A program made the translations under genes and the position numbers. Positions 1 through 4,808 of a DNA stretch of 6,688 nucleotides are shown one piece after another. Position 1 is the stretch's first letter, and each line of letters begins with the position of its first letter. The notes beneath the pieces were generated by a model. The model did not search any database, was not told the origin of the DNA, and worked only from the letters and a program-made list of their open reading frames with translations. Origin of the DNA: Eubacterium sp. (GTDB lineage Bacteria; Bacillota; Clostridia; Lachnospirales; Lachnospiraceae). Location: positions 1 through 6,688 of the forward strand of contig DOVJ01000223.1 in the NCBI GenBank assembly GCA_003520145.1, given 5' to 3'.

Positions 1-2
1 AA

Positions 3-22
3 TCCGTGCGCATCCTCGCGGA
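3..22. other. Small G/C-rich hairpin at window edge
   Basis: TCCGTG (3-8) pairs with CGCGGA (17-22) around an 8-base loop, with one G-T wobble on the + strand. On the minus strand that pair becomes a C-A mismatch, so RNA read from the + strand would fold better. It abuts the left arm of the inverted repeat and may be part of the same element. The window ends here, so its full extent is not visible. Confidence 0.3.
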
Positions 23-23
23 G

Positions 24-126
24 CGATTATCTCAGTCGGAGAATGGACCCCGACTGAATTTAATTTGTTATAACCCCTACCTACACTTGGTTAAGAGGAA
101 GGGGGCTTCTCCGACTGAGATAATCG
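24..126. repeat. 20-bp perfect inverted repeat pair (24-43 and 107-126)
   Basis: Bases 24-43 (beginning CGATTATCTCAG) are the exact reverse complement of 107-126 (ending GAGATAATCG), separated by 63 bases. Pairing stops at both ends (43/107 inside, 24/126 outside), so the arms have defined edges. The right arm lies inside the carrier protein gene, where it encodes its residues 65-72 (NDYLSRRS). The left arm lies in the intergenic space beyond the stop codon. A 20/20 match at this distance is very unlikely by chance. It could be a small palindromic repeat element, a 3'-end RNA stem, or a remnant of a mobile element. I cannot tell from one copy which of these it is, nor whether it is repeated elsewhere in the genome. 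Confidence 0.85.
32..57. other. Hairpin inside the repeat region, terminator-like
   Basis: TCAGTCGG (32-39) pairs perfectly with CCGACTGA (50-57) around a 10-base loop, giving an 8-bp stem with five G-C pairs. Read on the + strand it is followed by ATTTAATTTGTT, a poor U-tract. Read on the minus strand, the direction of the operon, the stem is followed by GAGATAATCG with no U-run, so it is not a canonical intrinsic terminator for the operon. It may protect the 3' end or mark the end of a convergent + strand transcript. The same 8 bases also take part in the 20-bp inverted repeat, so the two folds exclude each other. Confidence 0.5.
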
Positions 127-320
127 TTTATCTTCTTAGGAGTATCAAAGTTCTCAAGATTAATATATGCAGGACTGACCTTGATCTTATATTCATCCAT
201 CAGAAGATTCACAAGCATCACCATATCAAAAGAATCCATGATACCGCTTGAAAAGAGCTTCGTCTCCTCACTGTATTCCATATCCTTGATTCTTCTAAGT
301 ATATCATATATCTTATCCAT
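81..320 (-). CDS. Acyl/peptidyl carrier protein (DltC/ACP-like)
   Basis: A 79-residue protein with the four-helix carrier protein pattern. The phosphopantetheine attachment motif is GIMDSF with Ser30 as the modified residue, in the order LFSSGIMDSFDMVMLV, followed by a helix-III type ENFDTPKKI segment. It should carry an activated substrate as a thioester on a 4'-phosphopantetheine arm in the cytosol, with the adenylation enzyme encoded just upstream as its likely loader. Two ATGs stand in tandem at 323 and 320. The AGAGG ribosome binding site (326-330) is 2 bases from the first and 5 from the second, so I chose 320; the extra Met would change little. The start overlaps the TGA of the upstream gene, implying coupled translation. 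The last 15 residues (from about residue 65) are encoded from the arm of a 20-bp inverted repeat, so the RRSPLPLNQV tail looks acquired rather than native. It could serve DltA-like loading, an NRPS-like pathway or a stand-alone pathway; substrate is unknown. Confidence 0.88.
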   Translation of the reverse strand: MDKIYDILRRIKDMEYSEETKLFSSGIMDSFDMVMLVNLLMDEYKIKVSPAYINLENFDTPKKINDYLSRRSPLPLNQV

Positions 321-1561
321 CATGACCTCTTTATCTTGTTATGGCTGTTTCGCTCAAGCCTTTCCTTCTTAACAATAGGAATCGCGTAAGACGGAAGCTT
401 CTTCTTAAGATAGTTCATAACCTCAGATTCACCTGGCGTTCCTTCATAAGACAGCTTCAATACGCCATCATCTATACTTGCCTTTGCAGCAGTAACTCCC
501 TCTACACTAAGCAAGAGAGCCTCTACTCCTGACAGTTCAAGCCTGTGACCTCTATACTTCACCTGATCATCAAAGCGTCCCGCAAAGTACATCTGGCCAT
601 CCCTTATGCTTATCCTATCCCCAGTTTTATAATAATCCTTCTCATACGGTATGAAGCCTTCTTCTGTCACATAATAACCAAGAATCGTGTCGCCTCTTAC
701 AACTAACTGATCATCCTCAACATACACTTCACAACATGGAAAAGCACTGCCTATAGGAAGCGGAACAGTATCACCATCCTTTGCCTTATAGTAAGTGCAA
801 TTACAGGTTGTTTCTGTAGGTCCATAGGCATTGATGATCGCGACTTTATGTAACCTAAGATAATCATAGGTGAACCCGGACATAACCTCAGCGCTCGAAA
901 CCACAAGCCTTAAGCTATGTTCCCCAAATCCAAGCACATCAAGCTCAGACATAAGACCAAGTGAAGAGGCGGTCCAAAAAAGAGTATTGATCCCATGCGA
1001 GGTGATCACTTCATACATACGGCGCGGGTCAAAGAAAAGAATCCTGTCCATAACCACATAAGTACCGCCGCAATATATCGAAGCATATATATCCTTCACC
1101 GATATATCAAAATCCAGAGGACTTACGCCACCCACGACTATACTTTCATCAAGTTCGATTTCCTTTACAAAAGCCTCCACAAAAAGCCCGAGGCTTTTTC
1201 GTCTTATCGCTATGCCCTTAGCTTTACCCGTCGTACCCGACGTATATGTAACGTAGGCAACATCACCAGGAACAGTCCCAGACAGTCCCTTAAGAAGGTC
1301 TTCTCTGAAGGAATCAGGCATCTTCTCTTCCATACACACGTACGGTATACTGTTGCAATAAGCTCCGATCATCCTCGATACTGTATCAAATGACCTCTCA
1401 CCCTCGATGATATCTATGGGTCCATCACACCTATAGCCCTTAACAGCATCATAGAGCATGACATAACTATAATTCCCCTTAGAATCTGCTATTGCGGTCT
1501 TAGAAGGCTTATTAAGAGCCATATATGTTATTCTAGCCAACAAGGCTTCAGGTGTCATCAT
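320..1561 (-). CDS. Compact amino-acid adenylation enzyme (AMP-binding, DltA/NRPS A-domain-like)
   Basis: ANL-superfamily enzyme predicted to form an acyl- or aminoacyl-AMP and load it onto the carrier protein encoded next. Visible core motifs (413-residue numbering): A3 P-loop YTSGTTGKAKG 106-116, A4-like FDIS 151-154, A5 NAYGPTETT 244-252, A7 YKTGD 311-315, A8 hinge GRFDDQVKYRGHRLE 328-342, and a C-terminal NK with Lys409 as the likely A10 catalytic lysine. Asp152 in FDIS suggests an alpha-amino acid substrate, and the FDISVKDIY stretch resembles DltA. Where DltA has the Cys that favours D-Ala (FCGE), this protein has Ser223 (SSAE). A manual specificity code is roughly D-I-K-F-V-S-A-C-N-K, which I do not recognise. 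At 413 residues it is about 90 shorter than DltA, with loss before the P-loop (at 106 rather than about 150) and in the C-terminal subdomain, but no catalytic motif is missing. Start: TTG-ATG-ATG are in tandem; GGAAGG at 1570-1575 lies 8 bases from the ATG at 1561. Its TGA overlaps the carrier protein start. Confidence 0.88.
   Translation of the reverse strand: MMTPEALLARITYMALNKPSKTAIADSKGNYSYVMLYDAVKGYRCDGPIDIIEGERSFDTVSRMIGAYCNSIPYVCMEEKMPDSFREDLLKGLSGTVPGDVAYVTYTSGTTGKAKGIAIRRKSLGLFVEAFVKEIELDESIVVGGVSPLDFDISVKDIYASIYCGGTYVVMDRILFFDPRRMYEVITSHGINTLFWTASSLGLMSELDVLGFGEHSLRLVVSSAEVMSGFTYDYLRLHKVAIINAYGPTETTCNCTYYKAKDGDTVPLPIGSAFPCCEVYVEDDQLVVRGDTILGYYVTEEGFIPYEKDYYKTGDRISIRDGQMYFAGRFDDQVKYRGHRLELSGVEALLLSVEGVTAAKASIDDGVLKLSYEGTPGESEVMNYLKKKLPSYAIPIVKKERLERNSHNKIKRS
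1181..1199. other. Terminator-like perfect hairpin inside the adenylation gene
   Basis: AAAAAGCC (1181-1188), a 3-base loop CGA, and GGCTTTTT (1192-1199) form a perfect 8-bp inverted repeat. It has the A-run/GC-stem/T-run layout of a bidirectional intrinsic terminator, and on the minus strand the five Ts lie on the downstream side. It encodes the KSLGLF stretch (about residues 122-127) of the adenylation enzyme, just after the P-loop. The G-C part of the stem is only three pairs with a 3-base loop, so it would be a weak terminator or pause at best, and it may be chance. Confidence 0.35.
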
Positions 1562-1569
1562 CAATATTG

Positions 1570-1575
1570 CCTTCC
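1570..1575 (-). promoter_or_regulatory. Ribosome binding site of the adenylation gene
   Basis: GGAAGG on the minus strand, in the 15-base gap after the TtcA-like gene. Its distance is 5 bases to a TTG (1564), 8 to an ATG (1561) and 11 to a second ATG (1558). The 8-base spacing favours 1561 as the start. Confidence 0.65.
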
Positions 1576-1576
1576 G

Positions 1577-2392
1577 TCAGTCTTCCCAATACTTAACTAC
1601 ATGCTCATCATAATCATCGAGGAAGTGATGCTTCACGCCGTCACGCTGATAAGATATGAGCGTATTGAGATTCACGTTGCACACGCTTCCGAAGATGTTC
1701 TGTTCTACAAAAGGATTGGTCTTCTTAAGCTCCCTTATAAGTTCCTTGATTTCCTTTCGCTTAGAAGTCATAGTTCCAGCCGCAACGCCTCTTGTAAGGG
1801 CGCATGCACACTGTATGAACTCGTAATTATTATTATCGCGCCAGTATATGATATCCTCTTCACGCACGTAATACAACGGCCTTATAAGCTCCATCCCCTC
1901 ATGGGATGTAGACTTCAGCTTTGGCATCATAGTCTGCACCTGAGCACCATAGAGCATACCCATGAGGATAGTCTCTATCACATCATCATAATGATGTCCA
2001 AGAGCTATCTTATTGCACCCTGCTTTCCTGGCTATATCGTAGAGATAGCCTCTTCTCATACGCGCACACACATAACATGGCGCATCCTTAATCTCCTTGG
2101 TATTCTCAAATATATCAGTTTCATATATACTTACCGGAATCTCAAGAAGCTTTGCATTCGACTCTATAAGCTTACGAACCTCTGTGGTGTAACCTGGATC
2201 CATAACTATATATGTCACTTCAAAATCCATCACTCCCTGTTTTTTTAGCTCTTTAAAGAGTGAAGCAAGAAGAAAAGAATCCTTACCACCAGATATGCAC
2301 ACGCATATCTTATCGCCGGGTTTTATCATCTCATAGTCGTTGATAGCCTTGGTAAAGCGCCTGAAGAGGTACTTTTTTGTATGCTTAGTCAT
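1577..2392 (-). CDS. ttcA: TtcA-like PP-loop ATPase, probable tRNA 2-thiocytidine(32) thiolase
   Basis: N-type ATP pyrophosphatase of the TtcA/TIGR00269-like family. TtcA adenylates C32 of certain tRNAs and replaces its oxygen with sulfur, using a [4Fe-4S] cluster. Visible in this 271-residue reading: PP-loop SGGKDS 34-39; PCYVCARMRRG with Cys106 and Cys109, matching the TtcA CxxC-ARxRRG motif; GHHYDDVIET from 132; and a QCAC segment with Cys195/Cys197 that can supply the third cluster ligand. The Cys pattern and the RRG motif separate it from TilS, which lacks them. A longer reading begins at a TTG at 2413, but the ATG at 2392 follows the upstream TGA by one base (TGATATG), fits the family N-terminus and is preferred; translation is probably coupled. 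The C-terminal 40 residues (from about 230) are less conserved and I see no motif there. Given the adjacent carrier protein system, a sulfur-transfer role to a small molecule cannot be ruled out, but tRNA modification is the default. Confidence 0.85.
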   Translation of the reverse strand: MTKHTKKYLFRRFTKAINDYEMIKPGDKICVCISGGKDSFLLASLFKELKKQGVMDFEVTYIVMDPGYTTEVRKLIESNAKLLEIPVSIYETDIFENTKEIKDAPCYVCARMRRGYLYDIARKAGCNKIALGHHYDDVIETILMGMLYGAQVQTMMPKLKSTSHEGMELIRPLYYVREEDIIYWRDNNNYEFIQCACALTRGVAAGTMTSKRKEIKELIRELKKTNPFVEQNIFGSVCNVNLNTLISYQRDGVKHHFLDDYDEHVVKYWED

Positions 2393-2393
2393 A

Positions 2394-2831
2394 TCACTTA
2401 CAAAGTTCTTCAACTACTTTGTTGATAACCTTGCCATCAGCCTTTCCCTTAAGCTCTGCCATAACAGACTTCATGATGAGCCCCTTATTCTTGCTGGCTA
2501 TAACCTCGGCATACTTCTCGTTAAGTAAAGCCTTAATCTCATCTTCACTAAGCATCTTAGGTGCGAATTCAGACATAACAGCATAAGTCTTGTTGTACTT
2601 CTCAAGAAGCTCTGTTCTGTCCGCAGGACATGTATCTATCTGCTCTTTTACAGACTTGATCTCCTTAAGGATAGCTCTTTCTACCACTTCATCAGGGATA
2701 GCATCTCTCTTGCCCTCGTCTATGGCGATCTTCTTAGCCGCAGAAACAAGTGTAGATATAGCTTCCTTTCTGTCCTTATCCTTAGCCTTCATAGCTGCGA
2801 TCATCTCTTTTTGTAATGTTTCAAAGTTCAC
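2394..2831 (-). CDS. yqeY: GatB/YqeY domain protein
   Basis: A 145-residue, strongly helical, Lys/Glu-rich protein of the YqeY family. The family is related to the tRNA-binding tail domain of the GatB amidotransferase subunit, but its cellular role is not settled. The pattern FETLQKEMIAAMKAKDKDRKEAISTLVSAAKK at the N-terminus and the GLIMKSVMAELKGKADGKVINKVVEELCK end (split here only by family-typical variation) match the usual helical bundle plus C-terminal three-helix tail. Length fits the family (about 147-150). I chose the GTG at 2831 because AGGAGG lies 9 bases upstream at 2841-2846. The ATG at 2864 would overlap the upstream gene and add an unrelated RDSYKRRNIQ extension. It lies 16 bases after the reductase and 1 base before the TtcA-like gene. 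Cytosolic; no signal or membrane segment. Confidence 0.88.
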   Translation of the reverse strand: MNFETLQKEMIAAMKAKDKDRKEAISTLVSAAKKIAIDEGKRDAIPDEVVERAILKEIKSVKEQIDTCPADRTELLEKYNKTYAVMSEFAPKMLSEDEIKALLNEKYAEVIASKNKGLIMKSVMAELKGKADGKVINKVVEELCK

Positions 2832-2840
2832 TTGTATATT

Positions 2841-2846
2841 CCTCCT
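2841..2846 (-). promoter_or_regulatory. Ribosome binding site that sets the GTG start of yqeY
   Basis: A consensus AGGAGG on the minus strand, placed within a few bases of the stop codon of the upstream reductase gene (TAA at 2848-2850) and 9 bases before the GTG at 2831. It argues against the ATG at 2864. Confidence 0.8.
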
Positions 2847-2847
2847 T

Positions 2848-3735
2848 TTATATGAATCTCTCATGCATCTTCTTTGTAACCGGAAGCTCTATTCCAAGCT
2901 TAGAAGCTTCCCTCACAAGATATCCGGTAAATATATCGGACTCAAGTCTCTTTTTGTCACGGATATCTCTCTGTAAGCTACTTGTTGCGTCATAGTGATA
3001 CTCAAAAAACTTGTTCCAGATATCGTCTGTATCTTCTTTTCTTATGTCGACACCAAGTCTTCTGGCAACTTCTGCTGCCTCTTCTATAAGCGAGTGATAC
3101 TCTTCACTCTTTTTTTCATCATCTCTTAACTGACCTATCGTATTGTCATAATAAGCAGTCTCTACGTTGTAAGCCATGTTAAGGATATACTTTCTCCATA
3201 TCTGTCTTACGATATCCTCATAATAAGTTGCAGGAAGCGCATCGCCTATGTAGTCCTTAAGAACCTCTATGCCCTCTTTATCGCCGCCAAGCCTTAGATC
3301 TGCTATCTGCCCCTGCTGCCATACATGTCCTACGCCTGTCACAAAAGAAACTATATATATGACACCATCCACAACCTTCACATGAGGCAGTGCCTGTCTG
3401 ATCCTGTTGCCCGGCTCTATTCCGTTCATAACAGGCACTATTATAGTGTTCTTAGTGGCAACCACCTTCAGATCTTCTATAACATCATCAAGAGAATAAT
3501 TCTTGACGCATACAAACACAAGATCAACCTTATCCAGTTCTCTTAAGGACTCTCTCACACACACATCCTGTATATGGATATTCCCATATATGTCACTATC
3601 CAGATAGAGTCCTTTTTCTCTGAGCTTCTTTGCCTTATCGCCCCTTGCTATGAGAACGATATCATCATGAGCCTCAAGAAGCTTTCCGGCTATAAATCCG
3701 CCCACACCACCTATACCTACTATCGCAGTCTTCAT
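2848..3735 (-). CDS. panE: 2-dehydropantoate 2-reductase family protein (PanE/ApbA)
   Basis: NADPH-dependent reductase; PanE converts 2-dehydropantoate to pantoate for pantothenate and CoA synthesis in the cytosol. The 295-residue length is normal. The N-terminal Rossmann fold has GIGGVGG at 7-13 and Arg31 after the second strand, suited to the NADPH 2'-phosphate. VMNG (102-105) matches the family's QNG-like loop. The catalytic domain has IWRKYILN (179-186) with Lys182 as catalytic lysine and Asn186, then SSLQRDIRDKKRLESD with Ser252/Ser253 and Glu265 in the substrate-binding position. The ATG at 3735 has GGAGG at 3740-3744 and overlaps the stop of the upstream gene (ATGA). PanE homologues include many paralogues acting on other 2-oxo acids, so the exact substrate is not certain. 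Pantoate would feed the phosphopantetheine needed by the carrier protein at the end of this operon, a link I infer from position only. Confidence 0.85.
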   Translation of the reverse strand: MKTAIVGIGGVGGFIAGKLLEAHDDIVLIARGDKAKKLREKGLYLDSDIYGNIHIQDVCVRESLRELDKVDLVFVCVKNYSLDDVIEDLKVVATKNTIIVPVMNGIEPGNRIRQALPHVKVVDGVIYIVSFVTGVGHVWQQGQIADLRLGGDKEGIEVLKDYIGDALPATYYEDIVRQIWRKYILNMAYNVETAYYDNTIGQLRDDEKKSEEYHSLIEEAAEVARRLGVDIRKEDTDDIWNKFFEYHYDATSSLQRDIRDKKRLESDIFTGYLVREASKLGIELPVTKKMHERFI

Positions 3736-4808
3736 CTTTCCTCCGTATCAGCATATCGCAGTAACAACTGCACCACTTCATTATAACTGTCTATTCCGCT
3801 CTTAACACCATTGAACTTAAGAGACGTATCTATCGCCTTATCCGCAACATCAGACACTATCTCGGTGCTAATCACAGCCTTTTCTTCGACCTTCTTCCAC
3901 GCCGCAGCATCTAGAAATATATCGTCAACCCAGACTTTCTCGGAAACAGGTGTCAGTTCCCAATCATATCCACCTCGCTCCTTCGCCTGATCACATGCAT
4001 CAAGCACATAATCAAGGACACTCAAAAATCCGCTGTACTGCATGAATACATCATCAGACTGCGTGCAGGCAAGATATGCTATGAAGCTTGCGTCATCCTC
4101 GTAGATGAAGCCCTTTAGGTGCGCAAGCTCATGACACATGGTAGCCGGATAATTCATTATGTACATAAGTGTATTGACATTCGACTCCATGGAAAAAGGA
4201 TAATATATCCCCGCCACATACTGCTGGCTCATGAACTCCGAATAGTGTATCTTCTTGATATGCTTAGGATACACTCCATCAAGCATGGAATAAGTCTTAC
4301 CAAGAGCCTTCATGGCCTTAACAGATTCTTGTTCGATGTTCTTATCATAAGTGACATGCCCCTGTTCATCCCGATCCTGCAGAAGACTTAAACGATTGCA
4401 CTCGCTTACTATATATTCACGAAGTTCATAGATATCATCCTGTTCATAATTATACTCTTCTGTTAAGTATCTGTCACCAAAAGAATCAGCATGATACAGA
4501 ACAAAACAATTAATCGTCATGATCATCAGTACACAGGACACAACAAAGAAGAATACGCAAAGCATCCTGTATCTGATACGCTTTATAAAGATGCTTACAA
4601 TAACCGCGACCACATACATGATCGCAACCACTATCATAACCTCGCCTACACTAAAAGGCAATAACCCAAAGAGTCTTCCAAAAGTCCACATAGACACAAC
4701 CTGAAGCTTAGCCACAGCATTGGCAAATGGTCTTAAGATCAGGGCAAGTATGTTGATCAAAAGCGCAAGTCCCGTTATGATAAGCGATGATCTGTTAAGC
4801 TTTTTCAA
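3732..4808 (-). CDS. Membrane-anchored zinc metallopeptidase-like protein (DUF3810)
   Basis: A 358-residue protein matching the DUF3810 layout: three N-terminal membrane helices (about 9-27, 54-75 and 83-105) and a soluble domain with a zincin motif HELAH at 226-230, followed by GFIYEDDASFIAYLAC, where Glu237 is the likely third zinc ligand. Positive residues at MKKLNR and KRIRYR (76-81) put the N-terminus and the TM2-TM3 loop inside, so the catalytic domain should lie outside the membrane. Substrate is unknown; the family is uncharacterised and some members may not cleave peptides. The start codon is TTG (4808), with GAGG at 4813-4816 and no in-frame ATG before residue 40, which would remove TM1. 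It overlaps the pepF stop by 4 bases (TTGA) and the panE start by 4 (ATGA). After about residue 290 the C-terminus is a charged helical tail of unclear role. Confidence 0.83.
   Translation of the reverse strand: MKKLNRSSLIITGLALLINILALILRPFANAVAKLQVVSMWTFGRLFGLLPFSVGEVMIVVAIMYVVAVIVSIFIKRIRYRMLCVFFFVVSCVLMIMTINCFVLYHADSFGDRYLTEEYNYEQDDIYELREYIVSECNRLSLLQDRDEQGHVTYDKNIEQESVKAMKALGKTYSMLDGVYPKHIKKIHYSEFMSQQYVAGIYYPFSMESNVNTLMYIMNYPATMCHELAHLKGFIYEDDASFIAYLACTQSDDVFMQYSGFLSVLDYVLDACDQAKERGGYDWELTPVSEKVWVDDIFLDAAAWKKVEEKAVISTEIVSDVADKAIDTSLKFNGVKSGIDSYNEVVQLLLRYADTEER

Noticed and set aside
1..130. A CRISPR array in the repeat-rich left end
   Set aside because: There are only two arms, inverted rather than direct, with one 63-base interval and no regular spacers.
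6..251. An 81-codon + strand open frame across the left repeat
   Set aside because: It is antisense to the carrier protein and the repeat, with no family resemblance and no clear ribosome binding site.
81..1561. A standard dltA/dltC teichoic acid D-alanylation operon
   Set aside because: No DltB or DltD is present, the D-Ala-selective Cys position holds Ser, and the enzyme is far shorter than DltA, so I did not assign dlt symbols.
1601..2248. A 215-codon open frame on the + strand
   Set aside because: It lies wholly antisense to the TtcA-like gene, has no recognisable domain or ribosome binding site, and its protein is rich in His/Ile/Leu as expected of a shadow frame.
2393..2413. A TTG start at 2413 for the TtcA-like gene
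   Set aside because: It would overlap yqeY by 20 bases with only a weak ribosome binding site, whereas the ATG at 2392 follows the upstream stop by one base and fits the family N-terminus.
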